A stretch of 13,213 bases of DNA, taken from the NCBI GenBank assembly GCA_003649715.1, contig QMSS01000028.1:1-13213 (forward strand), in the 5' to 3' direction. This document shows, in pieces, positions 1 through 7,332 of the stretch. This stretch comes from Thermoplasmata archaeon. GTDB taxonomy: Archaea; Thermoplasmatota; E2; DHVEG-1. The position numbers were made by a program, and so were the translations under genes. The stretch's first letter is position 1, and the number at the start of each line of letters is the position of its first letter. Under the pieces are notes generated by a model. The model had not been told where the DNA came from, searched no databases, and saw nothing but the letters and a program-made list of their open reading frames with translations.

Positions 1-1338
1 CAATTTGCTACACCATTTAAAGATGAAAATGGTGAGATCATTGGTATTGTAGAGGATTTCCGTGACATCAGCGATCGCAAGAAAATGGAGGAAGCTTTAA
101 AAGAGAGTGAACAAAAGTTTAGGATGATTAACTCAGCGGCATATGATGCCATCATAATGATGGACAACGAGGGAAAAATTAGTTACTGGAATAAAGCAGC
201 AGAAAAAATGTTTGGATACAAAGCTGAGGAAATCATTGGAAAACACCTGCATTACACTCTCGCACCAAAAAGCTTCCACGAAGCATATGATAAAGGATTC
301 AGTAGATTTAAAGACACCGGAGAAGGAACCGCTGTTGGAAAAACACTTGAGCTAACAGCTATAAAGAAGGACGGTACAGAATTCCCCATTGAGCTATCCT
401 TATCCTCAGTCAAAATAAAAGATAAATGGTGCGCCATAGGAATAGTCAGAGATATCACAGATCGGAAAAAAGCAGAGGAATCACTCAAAAAATATCAGAT
501 GAAAATCCAACAACAAAACATCAAACTAAAAAGACTCGATAAAATTAAATCAGATTTCCTAAACGTTACCTCCCATGAACTACGTACACCAATGTCTGCA
601 ATCAAAGGATACGTTCAGATGATTCTAAAAGAAACACTAGGTGAAATCACTGAAGAACAAAAAAAAGCTCTACATGTTGTGTTACGAAATATAAACCGTT
701 TAGACAACCTCATCCAAGACATACTAGATATCTCTAGATTAGAATCAGGAACAATGAAATTCATCCCAGAAGAGACAGATGTAAAAAAAATGGTAGAGGA
801 AGTAGTTGAAACCATGAAAACACATGCTAAGGAGAAAAACATAACAATCAATGTGGAAATACATGGAGATCTTCCACATCTTGTTATCGATAGACAACGT
901 ATAAAACAGGTGATCATAAACATCATAAACAATGCAATAAAGTTCTCACCATACAACTCTGTTGTAAATGTACGTGTCAAAAGACAACAAAACAATGTTT
1001 TGTTTGAGATACAGGATTTCGGTAAAGGCATACCAAAGGATAAACAGAAAAAAGTTTTTGACACATTTTATCAAGTCGATTCAGGGCTGGATAGAAAACA
1101 TGGAGGAGCAGGGCTTGGACTAGCTATATGCAGAGGAATCGTGCTTTCACATGGTGGAGAAATATGGGTCGAAAGCAAACCATTACAAGGAAGCACATTC
1201 AAATTCACACTTCCTTTACAACCAGTTCAAGATCTCGAAAGTAAATTTAGAGAAGTTGACATATTTGGACTAAAAGAAAGGGAGGAGGAAGACAAGGAAG
1301 AAAAAGAAAACGATTTAAGGAAAAGGACATATATATAA
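1..1338 (+). CDS. PAS sensor histidine kinase, C-terminal part (5' end outside window)
   Basis: The frame is open from base 1. The first 28 codons, before the internal ATG at 85, read as the end of another PAS/PAC domain (IIGIVEDFRDISDRKK), so the true start lies to the left and the ATG at 85 is internal. Counting from that ATG: PAS domain about residues 10-130 ending in a second PAC motif (GIVRDITDRKKAEE); short coiled linker 130-155; HisKA with H-box SHELRTP, phosphoacceptor His164; HATPase_c with N-box INNAIKFS (281-288), G1 DFGKGIP (311-317), F-box VFDTFYQ and G2 GGAGLGLA (340-347). All catalytic boxes are present, so the enzyme should autophosphorylate. There is no membrane segment in the visible part, so it looks cytosolic, at least at this end. 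The tail (about 385-417) is highly charged. A receiver gene follows after 28 bases and is the likely partner. The ligand sensed is unknown. Confidence 0.93.
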   Translation, partial: QFATPFKDENGEIIGIVEDFRDISDRKKMEEALKESEQKFRMINSAAYDAIIMMDNEGKISYWNKAAEKMFGYKAEEIIGKHLHYTLAPKSFHEAYDKGFSRFKDTGEGTAVGKTLELTAIKKDGTEFPIELSLSSVKIKDKWCAIGIVRDITDRKKAEESLKKYQMKIQQQNIKLKRLDKIKSDFLNVTSHELRTPMSAIKGYVQMILKETLGEITEEQKKALHVVLRNINRLDNLIQDILDISRLESGTMKFIPEETDVKKMVEEVVETMKTHAKEKNITINVEIHGDLPHLVIDRQRIKQVIINIINNAIKFSPYNSVVNVRVKRQQNNVLFEIQDFGKGIPKDKQKKVFDTFYQVDSGLDRKHGGAGLGLAICRGIVLSHGGEIWVESKPLQGSTFKFTLPLQPVQDLESKFREVDIFGLKEREEEDKEEKENDLRKRTYI

Positions 1339-1366
1339 ACCTAACATGATGGAGAGATAAGAAGAA

Positions 1367-1726
1367 ATGAAAAAAATAATGATTGTAGATGACGAACCAG
1401 ATCTAAGAGAAATGATAAATCTCATGCTTCAGAAGGAAGGATTTGAAACCATCACAGCAGAAAACGGTGAAGATTTCCTCAACAAAGTTGATGGATTCCA
1501 GCCGGATCTAGTCACACTTGATGTCATGATGCCAGGTTTGACAACTAAAGAAATACTAGAAAAACTCAGGGAGAAAGAAACAAAACCAAAGATAATACTC
1601 CTCACGGTAGTAAGATTCTCCGAAGAAGAAACACAGCGGATGTACAAAATGGGAATCGTTGATTACATAACAAAACCATTTGAAGTTGACGAGCTATTAG
1701 ATAGCATCCGCAGGCATCTAAAATAA
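1367..1726 (+). CDS. Single-domain response regulator (CheY-like receiver)
   Basis: The product is 119 residues, the size of one receiver domain with no output domain. The acidic pair D8/D9, phosphoacceptor D52 (in LVTLDVMMPG), T80 (IILLT) and K103 (ITKPF) are all in place, so it should accept phosphate from Asp-specific kinases. GGAGAG at 1351-1356 lies 10 bases before the ATG. The gene follows the histidine kinase by 28 bases, so the two are probably co-transcribed as a two-component pair. Having no output domain, it must act by protein contact, as CheY or a phosphorelay intermediate does. The window holds no cheF or cheA, so a link to the archaellum switch is only an inference from proximity. 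Confidence 0.93.
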   Translation: MKKIMIVDDEPDLREMINLMLQKEGFETITAENGEDFLNKVDGFQPDLVTLDVMMPGLTTKEILEKLREKETKPKIILLTVVRFSEEETQRMYKMGIVDYITKPFEVDELLDSIRRHLK

Positions 1727-1851
1727 AAGATATTCCATTAACTTTAGACTTCTCTCAAAAAAAAGAAAGAATTATCTGAAAAAAAAATCTTTTCTATTTG
1801 TCAAAATAAAAAAACAGATGCTTCCGAAAAGGAAATTGGAGGGAAAAAAAC

Positions 1852-2493
1852 ATGGTTTTACTACAGGAACGGGATAAACAAAAAATAATTCAGGTTCACT
1901 ATTGGAAAAAAATGATGAAGGAAACAAACGAAGTAATAGGTAAACTTCACGGCATAGTTCTACTCATACACAACTCCGTAGAGTTTTCTGACATCGTAGA
2001 TTTTTTAAATAAGATAAGAAGCGATGAACAACTTCACATGCTATATATTTCTCTGGTAAACAGTTACAGCAGAATCAAAGAAACATTAAAAGAGCATCCA
2101 CTTAAATCAAAACAATTATTTGTAGTTGACTGCGTCTCTGGTTTCCTAATTGAATTAAGAGATTCACCAGAATGCGCCTACAGAAAACCACCAGGCAACC
2201 TGGAACAGCTGAAGGAGTTACTCATGAAATTCATTGGCAGCCAGAATCCCAACATTGTTGTCATAGACTCGATGTCCCAGTTTATAAACTTTTCAACACC
2301 AACAGAAGAAGAATTAGAGGATTTCTACAAATTTCTACGCTCAATAAAAGAAAACATCTGGGGTTTATCCAATGACTCAATAATCTTGTTATATGATGAC
2401 AAAGTAGGCTATTTGCAGAGCCTACCAACAATATCAATTGATCTCATATTAAAGCTAGAGGTGATAAGAGAAAAACCTAGATGGAAAGATTAG
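1852..2493 (+). CDS. RecA/KaiC-superfamily-like protein lacking a P-loop
   Basis: The product is 213 residues with a strong RBS (GGAGGG, 1838-1843) before the ATG. The fold pattern resembles KaiC/RadA/FlaH-type ATPase domains. A first core strand (GIVLLIH, 34-40) sits where a P-loop should follow, but the next residues (NSVEFSDI) contain no GxxxxGK[ST]. LYISLVNS (64-71) matches the second core strand, and NIVVIDSMSQF (134-144) matches a Walker B strand ending in Asp-Ser. SIILLYDD (176-183) matches a later strand. Without Walker A it probably does not hydrolyse ATP and may be a regulatory or scaffold relative, as seen in archaeal signalling clusters. FlaH at 9256 shows the same order of strands but has an intact P-loop. 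Family assignment is by pattern only; biological role unknown. The gap to the upstream receiver gene is 125 bases. Confidence 0.6.
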   Translation: MVLLQERDKQKIIQVHYWKKMMKETNEVIGKLHGIVLLIHNSVEFSDIVDFLNKIRSDEQLHMLYISLVNSYSRIKETLKEHPLKSKQLFVVDCVSGFLIELRDSPECAYRKPPGNLEQLKELLMKFIGSQNPNIVVIDSMSQFINFSTPTEEELEDFYKFLRSIKENIWGLSNDSIILLYDDKVGYLQSLPTISIDLILKLEVIREKPRWKD

Positions 2494-2498
2494 ACACA

Positions 2499-2521
2499 TT
2501 TTTCATCATAACATGTTTTTT
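2499..2521 (+). terminator. Candidate T-tract terminator after the RecA-like gene
   Basis: Two T runs, 2499-2503 and 2516-2521, lie just after the TAG stop at 2491-2493. Archaeal RNA polymerase often stops at such T tracts without a hairpin. The second run is followed by C and eight A residues, which could also form a short A/T hairpin. This is position and composition evidence only. Confidence 0.35.
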
Positions 2522-2565
2522 CAAAAAAAAGTTGATAGTTAAAATACTTCCAAGGGGAAGATAAC

Positions 2566-2581
2566 CAAAAAAGTTTTAAAA
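2566..2581 (+). promoter_or_regulatory. Candidate BRE/TATA promoter for the PAS protein gene
   Basis: An A-rich BRE-like stretch is followed by TTTTAAAA (2574-2581). Transcription would start near 2600, about 40 bases before the ATG at 2643. A small inverted repeat, CTTCC-aagg-GGAAG (2547-2560), lies just upstream and could be a regulator site. The sequence is AT-rich, so chance matches are likely. Confidence 0.3.
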
Positions 2582-2642
2582 CACCTAAGAAATAAGAGCA
2601 AAAGAGAATAACAACACTCAGAAAGGTTTTTTTGATGAAAGA

Positions 2643-4100
2643 ATGAATCCTTCAAGTAGAGGAGATGAAGTGAAAAACACAAAAAATAATACAAACTCTA
2701 ATAAGTATAAGGATATGCTTTTAATAGGTATCAACAATAAAAATGGAAAAATAACCTATTTTAGCAAAAATTGTGAGATATTAACTGGTTTTAAAAAAAA
2801 CAAAGTAATAGGCAGAAACATATCAGACTTACTCATACCAAAAAAATATGCTAAACAATGGAAAAAAATTTTTGATTCTATTAAATCAAATAAAAAAATT
2901 GAAGACTTCCAAATACCATGGTTAACCGCCGAAAACAAGGAAGTCCCAATAATATGGAACAGCTTACTTACTAAAAAAAACAATGAAAAAACAGAAAAAC
3001 ATCTATATCTAATAGGTAAAATCTTGAAAGAACACGAAAAAGATGGAAGAGAAAACAAAATAATATTGTTTAGATTAGGAAACAAAAAGATAATATTTAG
3101 AAAAAGAAAAAAAGAGAACCACGTTGACTCAGAAAAAGCAAAGGATATTCCAAAAAGAAAACATTCAGAAAACGAATATAAAAAAACATTAGATAAAATA
3201 AGTGAGGAGTTTAATGAAAAACTTAAAAAACTAGAAAAAAAGATGGACGAGAAACTGGAGAGAGAAAACAAGATGTTACATAAGAGTTTAAATGAATTTA
3301 AAGCCAAAATACTTAAAAACAATAAAACCGCCAAGGAAACAGAAAACATTAGCAAGCAAATAATATCTGAAAAAGCAAATAGCAAAAAAAACACTACTAA
3401 TCCTAGTAAAAAAATGATTTTTCCTCTACCTGGCTTTTTAACAAAACGAGGTAGATGGAAAGAAATGGAATCCAGGATAGATCATGATTTAGATGAACGT
3501 AGACATCTTTTAGAGACACTGGAGAAACATTTGATACAAGAAATAGAATATCTTGACAAAAAAAGGGAAGAGTTCTCCAAATGGAGAGAAAAACTAGAAA
3601 AACTAGAAGAAGAAATAGAAGAAAGAAGAAAAGAACTTGTTAGACAAGAACAGGAATTTAGAGATCAGATAATGTCTTTTTCTAACAAAAAAACAGGAGG
3701 TATAGCTGCTGATGTAGAAGGAACTCCGTTATCTAATGAGATACCTATTTCCAAAGAAAAAATAATGGATTATTCTGATACCAATCTAGAGGAGATTCCA
3801 TATAGTGCTGCTATTATTCAGAGAGGAATCATAAAACAGGTTAATCAATCATTCATCCATCTATTAGGATATAGTGTTGAAGAAATTATCGACAAAAGCT
3901 TGTTTGACTTTATTGTCCCTGAAAAATTAGATGATGTTAAAAAATATTATTTATGTAGGTTAAAAGGAGAAGATGTTTCTACATATGAGACTCTGCTTTC
4001 AACAAAGTATGATAAAAAAACTGTAAAGATTAGTGTAAAACCTACTGTGTATAATGGTGAGAAGGCAGATATTGCAATAATCCAGGAATTAAACAAATAA
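2643..4100 (+). CDS. PAS / coiled-coil / PAS protein without an output domain
   Basis: The open frame encodes up to 485 residues. An N-terminal PAS domain spans about 23-130 (NNKNGKITYFSKNCEILTGF, then VIGRNISDLL). A very Lys/Glu-rich region follows, with two coiled-coil stretches at about 175-245 and 275-345 separated by a short hydrophobic insert (MIFPLPGFL, 258-266). A second PAS domain occupies about 380-483 (IIQRGIIKQVNQSFIHLLGY, EEIIDKSLFDFIVPE). There is no HisKA, ATPase, cyclase, HAMP or MCP signalling motif, so it would act through protein contacts or dimer changes. Start choice: the GTG at 2670 has GGAG at 2661-2664 with 5-base spacing and may be the true start; the ATG at 2643 has no good RBS. 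Either way the first PAS domain is complete. It may work with the upstream kinase, but this is inferred from position. Confidence 0.8.
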   Translation: MNPSSRGDEVKNTKNNTNSNKYKDMLLIGINNKNGKITYFSKNCEILTGFKKNKVIGRNISDLLIPKKYAKQWKKIFDSIKSNKKIEDFQIPWLTAENKEVPIIWNSLLTKKNNEKTEKHLYLIGKILKEHEKDGRENKIILFRLGNKKIIFRKRKKENHVDSEKAKDIPKRKHSENEYKKTLDKISEEFNEKLKKLEKKMDEKLERENKMLHKSLNEFKAKILKNNKTAKETENISKQIISEKANSKKNTTNPSKKMIFPLPGFLTKRGRWKEMESRIDHDLDERRHLLETLEKHLIQEIEYLDKKREEFSKWREKLEKLEEEIEERRKELVRQEQEFRDQIMSFSNKKTGGIAADVEGTPLSNEIPISKEKIMDYSDTNLEEIPYSAAIIQRGIIKQVNQSFIHLLGYSVEEIIDKSLFDFIVPEKLDDVKKYYLCRLKGEDVSTYETLLSTKYDKKTVKISVKPTVYNGEKADIAIIQELNK

Positions 4101-4132
4101 AACAGAAGGAAGATAGAAAAAATATTATTGTG

Positions 4133-4176
4133 TTAAAAAAATTTTTTAATATTGACATGCGTTTTTTTGTTTTTTT
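4133..4176 (+). terminator. T-tract terminator between convergent genes
   Basis: After the PAS gene stop (4098-4100) there is a perfect A/T palindrome at 4133-4149 (TTAAAAAAATTTTTTAA), flanked by AATATTA/TAATATT arms, then T runs at 4162-4168 and 4170-4176. This fits termination of the plus-strand transcript. It abuts the stop codon of the minus-strand archaellin gene. On the minus strand the distal part reads as A runs, with T runs only within the palindrome, so termination there would be weaker. Confidence 0.5.
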
Positions 4177-5119
4177 AGGATAGATCGACTATTCTTTTTG
4201 AAAAGACTGCAGGTGCTGTAGTGTCATATCCTCCAGATATCCCTATCTCTGGTTGTATCTTCCCGGATACTGATTCTCTTGGTGGCAGTCCTCCCTCATA
4301 CCATGGGTTGTTTCCATTGTTGGATATCACAGCGCTTAGGTTTATCACAATATATACTCTGTCTCCACTGTTCATACCATATGTGTTTGTTACTGAGCCA
4401 TCGGGATCATGTATTGCTATGACTCCGAATTCAGTTGCTGAGAGTTTTTCTAGTAGTGTTATGTTTGATCCAGAGGTGTATGGTGTTTGGAATACGCTTT
4501 TGTTGTCTGTGTTGACTGCTACTACTAGTGATTCGTTTAGTCTTAAAATAGATAGGTTGTTATATAGTACTGTTAATGTACATAGGCTTAGATCTACATC
4601 TTTTGATCCTGCTCTTGGTCTTACAGATAATGCAAGGTAGTTTATTTTTGTCTTATTAGCATTTGTGTATCCAGTGATGTCTTCAATTGTTACACCTGCG
4701 GATACTTCTCGTATGGTTTGTGTACCAACTGTTTTTGCTCTTTGCTGCAGTGTTTCACTGGTTTGTATTAGTACGCTGGCTGCTACCGCTGCTATTAACA
4801 CCATTGCTATGAAAACTATTAGTGTTCCGATACCAATCATTGCTTTTTCGTTGTTTTTTAAGTCTTTTTTGTGTTTTTTATCTATTCTTTGATAGTTGTG
4901 TCTTTTTTCTATTTGTTTTTTTCTCCCGGGTTTTATTGCTATTATTGTGTCTATTCTTAGGCATCCTAGCCCCTGGCTTGAGTCTATTAGTATAAAACCG
5001 TCTTTGTAGTCGACATCTTCTAAGGTTCCGGTGACTACGCTGGCTCTTTCTTCCCCGGGTTCTTTGGTTACGATTTTGCAGTATTTGCCTATAAATCTTT
5101 CCATATACCTTCTTTCCAT
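4175..5119 (-). CDS. flaB: Archaellin (preflagellin) with an N-terminal Sm-like extension
   Basis: The product is 314 residues. Residues 94-314 are archaellin: GIGTLIVFIAMVLIAAVAAS (96-115) is the hydrophobic assembly segment typical of methanogen-type archaellins, followed by a filament domain with six N-glycosylation sequons (Asn155, 188, 195, 206, 219, 260). The class III signal site is probably after Ala93 (NNEKA|MIGIG), cut by the FlaK/PibD peptidase; position -1 is usually Gly, so Ala is less common. The unusual part is residues 1-70, which look like an Sm-like beta barrel (GTLEDVDYKDGFILID, then CLRIDTIIAI), joined by a basic linker (66-93). The start is well supported: AGGTGA lies 6 bases before this ATG, and a BRE/TATA promoter lies upstream. 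No ATG, GTG or TTG exists between the two parts that would start a normal short-leader archaellin. The gene is divergent from the motor operon and is the only archaellin in the window. Confidence 0.85.
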   Translation of the reverse strand: MERRYMERFIGKYCKIVTKEPGEERASVVTGTLEDVDYKDGFILIDSSQGLGCLRIDTIIAIKPGRKKQIEKRHNYQRIDKKHKKDLKNNEKAMIGIGTLIVFIAMVLIAAVAASVLIQTSETLQQRAKTVGTQTIREVSAGVTIEDITGYTNANKTKINYLALSVRPRAGSKDVDLSLCTLTVLYNNLSILRLNESLVVAVNTDNKSVFQTPYTSGSNITLLEKLSATEFGVIAIHDPDGSVTNTYGMNSGDRVYIVINLSAVISNNGNNPWYEGGLPPRESVSGKIQPEIGISGGYDTTAPAVFSKRIVDLS

Positions 5120-5210
5120 CTTCTTTCACCTTCCTTTCTTTCGTTTCCTTCATTTACCATGACATATCTATCCATGGCAAATGTTTCCGTGTATACTGTT
5201 GTCAAATAAC

Positions 5211-5230
5211 ACTATATAAAGGTTTCCCGG
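5211..5230 (-). promoter_or_regulatory. BRE/TATA promoter of the archaellin gene
   Basis: On the minus strand the sequence reads GGGAAACC followed by TTTATATAGT. This is a close match to an archaeal BRE plus TATA box. Transcription should start about 25 bases downstream, near 5190, leaving a 5' leader of about 70 bases before the ATG at 5119. The BRE overlaps the palindrome at 5223-5235. Confidence 0.75.
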
Positions 5231-5235
5231 GGAAA
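5223..5235. promoter_or_regulatory. Palindrome overlapping the archaellin BRE (candidate operator)
   Basis: TTTCCC-G-GGGAAA is a perfect inverted repeat with 6-base arms and one centre base. It overlaps the BRE, so a bound protein would be expected to block or alter TFB entry. It is GC-rich compared with the surrounding AT-rich DNA. No regulator can be named. Confidence 0.4.
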
Positions 5236-5285
5236 AACCAAACCGCAAAAATCTACAAAATCAAAAAATAACAAAAACTTAAAAA

Positions 5286-5296
5286 TCACAATGTGA
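5286..5296. promoter_or_regulatory. TCACA-A-TGTGA palindrome (candidate operator)
   Basis: A perfect inverted repeat with 5-base arms lies about midway between the two divergent promoters, some 65 bases upstream of the archaellin TATA and 95 bases upstream of the flaC TATA. The shape suits a dimeric HTH regulator. It is short, so chance cannot be excluded. Confidence 0.3.
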
Positions 5297-5383
5297 CAAA
5301 CTAACACACATCCGCAGAAATCCCTTTTTGTATAAACCACAAAAAAAAGAAATTTAATGAAGAAAAACCAAAAAAACGCCAAG

Positions 5384-5397
5384 TAAAAGTATAAATA
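5384..5397 (+). promoter_or_regulatory. BRE/TATA promoter of the archaellum motor operon
   Basis: A purine-rich BRE-like GTAAAAG is followed by TATAAATA at 5390-5397. Predicted transcription start is near 5418-5422, which gives a leader of about 40 bases including the GGAGGGG at 5453-5459. This is the only clear promoter before flaC and may drive the downstream motor genes. Confidence 0.6.
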
Positions 5398-5460
5398 TGA
5401 GATTACAGTTTTTACCTACTGGGATAAGAAACAAACTAAGGTCCAAAACATAGGAGGGGT

Positions 5461-6313
5461 ATGAATAAAATTAAAACTAGGAAAAGATGATTCTGTAGAG
5501 CCTAAAAAAGAAGAGAAAACAGAAGAAGACAAAAAACCAGAGGATTCTGAAGAAAAAAATATCACCTCTAATCCCACCAGCAGCAGTAACAACAAAAACG
5601 AAATACAACAATCCCAAAAAGACAAAGACGATATAAGGAAAATCATCAAATTCAACCCAACAGAAGAAACAACAACATCATCTGAAGAAAAAAAAGAAGG
5701 AAACGCTGAAAAAACAGAAGAAAAAAATATAGAAACAAAACCTGAGAAAAACAAAGACACTGAAACACCATCTAACCCAGAAGAAAAAACACTCACAAGA
5801 GAAGAACTAGAACAAAGGCGAAACATACTTCAAAATCTAAAAGACTTTGACTTTAAAATAAAGAAAAACCAAGAAGATATAAACATATTAAAAGAAAAAA
5901 TAGACTCACTATCAAAAGATCTAGACGACCTAGTAAGTCTATACGAAATAGTATCAGAACAAATGAACCCCTTCGTAGGATTATCAAAAGTCACCAAAAA
6001 AAGAATAGAAGCGCTAGAAAACTTTACAAAAGAAGTAGAAGAACTAAAAACAAGAATAAACGACCTGGAGCTAACATTAGAAAAAAATGGTATAGCAATA
6101 AACAACACAATAGACAACATAGAAAAACAAATACCAACATCAACATATGAAAACAACAAAAACATCATCATAGAAAAAACAACATCAAACGAAAACATAG
6201 ATCTAACAAATGAGGACATAAACAAAATAATAGACACCTCACTCGAAACACTACTAATCGACCAAAAAATAGACAACATAATAGAAGAGTTTATAGAAGA
6301 AATAAAGAAATGA
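5461..6313 (+). CDS. flaC: FlaC-type archaellum accessory protein, start region out of frame
   Basis: The frame from 5465 to the TGA at 6311-6313 is open for 282 codons. Residues about 155-173 carry the FlaC/FlaD signature (DLVSLYEIVSEQMNPFVG), followed by a coiled-coil-like region. The first 135 or so residues are low-complexity, rich in Lys, Glu, Ser, Thr and Asn. FlaC acts with FlaD/E in the cytoplasmic motor complex and helps receive chemotaxis signals through CheF. The problem is the start: the in-frame codon at 5462 is TGA, and no ATG, GTG or TTG follows until the ATG at 5963, which lies inside the signature. The ATG at 5461, right after GGAGGGG, is in another frame and stops at 5490. 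Removing one A from the AAAA at 5467-5470 would join the two (MNKLKLGKDD). Causes could be a sequence error, a real frameshift, recoding, or an AUA start at 5465, which sits 7 bases after GGAGG. The length of about 283 residues depends on which is true. Confidence 0.75.
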
Positions 6314-6349
6314 AAAAAATTTAAGAATACAAAAATAGGTGGATGAGGG

Positions 6350-7150
6350 ATGGGAGAACAAGAAAAAACACTAGAGGAGCACGAGCTAGAAAAAGAACTG
6401 ACCAACATAGCTACCAAAAATATTCTACCGCAAAAAATAGCAGACAAACTAAAAGAAAAAATAAAAGAAAAAAATGTAAAAATCAGCAAAAAACAGCTCT
6501 ATACCCTAGTAGAAAAAATAAAAAACACAATACCCAACTATAAAACTATAGAAACAAACACTGAAACAAACAGAAAAAAAACAGATGAAACAACTACACC
6601 GGCAGCCATGCCAGAAAAATATATGGACATGAAAAAACTAGTCGAAACAGTTGAAGAACTAAAAAACAGGATAACAACAATTGAACAAAACCAAATAGAA
6701 TGGAAAAAAGAAAACACAATCAAAACTGTTACAACAAAAGATATCAAAACATTAGATGAAACAAAAACAACATTACAAGAAGAAATACAACCACTTACAG
6801 AAATACCAAACGACCCTGAGAGCATAATTGTACTAATGAAATGGCTTCAACACCTAGTAGACAAAGTAGGAAAAAAACATTTACCAGAAATACTTGGATA
6901 CTACGTAGACATAGGATGGATCTCCGACGATGTCAGACTCAGCCTAATCGAATACTCAAAAGGAATAACAGAAGAAAAAAACAATGGACCAAAAAAAGAA
7001 ACACCTAATCTACCAACCCGAGACCACATTCAATCACTACTATTCATACAAAAACTCAAAGGCAAACAGCTAGATGAACGTTTCATGAACAAAATAGACA
7101 GAGAGATGGAAAAGATAACAAAAAGCCTAGAAACATATCCCTTCAAATAA
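6350..7150 (+). CDS. flaD: FlaD/FlaE-type archaellum accessory protein
   Basis: The product is 266 residues. Residues 18-60 form a small helical N-terminal region (ILPQKIADKLKEKIKEKNVK) common in FlaD proteins. A Lys/Thr/Glu-rich linker with a coiled-coil stretch (about 92-122) follows. The conserved FlaD/E domain spans about 149-207 (LTEIPNDPESIIVLMKWLQ, then YYVDIGWISDDVRLSLIEY). This domain belongs to the cytoplasmic adaptor ring that links FlaH/FlaI to CheF and chemotaxis input. AGGTG at 6337-6341 lies 8 bases before the ATG. The LYEVVSNQFNPF-type motif is absent here and present in the preceding gene, so the two together cover the usual FlaC and FlaD/E parts. Whether to call it D or E cannot be settled from this window. 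Confidence 0.9.
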   Translation: MGEQEKTLEEHELEKELTNIATKNILPQKIADKLKEKIKEKNVKISKKQLYTLVEKIKNTIPNYKTIETNTETNRKKTDETTTPAAMPEKYMDMKKLVETVEELKNRITTIEQNQIEWKKENTIKTVTTKDIKTLDETKTTLQEEIQPLTEIPNDPESIIVLMKWLQHLVDKVGKKHLPEILGYYVDIGWISDDVRLSLIEYSKGITEEKNNGPKKETPNLPTRDHIQSLLFIQKLKGKQLDERFMNKIDREMEKITKSLETYPFK

Positions 7151-7290
7151 ACAATAATCGCAAAGAAGAAATTACATTTAGAAAACATAGAAAAATAATC
7201 CTTAGATTAATTCCATTAAAAAATTATTACCATATTACCCTTAATAACCTAAAAAACTTGGGGTAAATTGAGAGAGATGAGAGGGGATTA

Positions 7291-7329
7291 ATGCAAGATA
7301 CATCATTAGTTTGGAGGAGGATGCACTAG
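7291..7329 (+). other. 12-codon leader ORF ahead of flaF
   Basis: ATG at 7291, preceded by GAGGGG (7281-7286), encodes MQDTSLVWRRMH and stops at TAG 7327-7329, three bases before the flaF ATG and in the same frame. The flaF Shine-Dalgarno (GGAGGAGG, 7313-7320) lies inside it. Translation of this mini-ORF could couple to flaF. It may equally be chance. Confidence 0.2.
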
Positions 7330-7332
7330 GAA

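Larger units (their letters stand above)
5120..5460. other. Divergent control region between archaellin and motor operon
   Basis: This 341-base gap holds no supported gene. It contains the minus-strand archaellin promoter and its leader of about 70 bases, two small palindromes (5223-5235 and 5286-5296), a weaker TATA-like sequence (GTATAAAC near 5330), the plus-strand flaC promoter and the flaC ribosome binding site. The arrangement would let one regulator control filament and motor genes together. Confidence 0.7.

Noticed and set aside
85..87. ATG at 85 as the start of the histidine kinase
   Set aside because: The same frame is open back to base 1 and encodes the end of another PAS/PAC domain, so the gene starts left of the window.
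2756..3394. Minus-strand frame of 212 codons opposite the PAS protein
   Set aside because: Low-complexity Phe/Ser/Leu product that is the reverse image of the Lys-rich coiled coil; no RBS or promoter seen.
5416..6489. Two long minus-strand open frames opposite flaC and flaD, rich in Ser and Phe
   Set aside because: They mirror the A-rich, Lys/Glu-rich plus-strand coding sequence; the plus strand carries the FlaC/FlaD signatures, a promoter and RBSs.
6343..6543. 66-codon frame starting at 6343
   Set aside because: Lies in another frame inside flaD, with basic low-complexity content and no family features.
7327..7329. TAG before flaF read as pyrrolysine, extending FlaF upstream
   Set aside because: MGFS at 7333 is the normal FlaF start, and no evidence for amber decoding is visible in the window.
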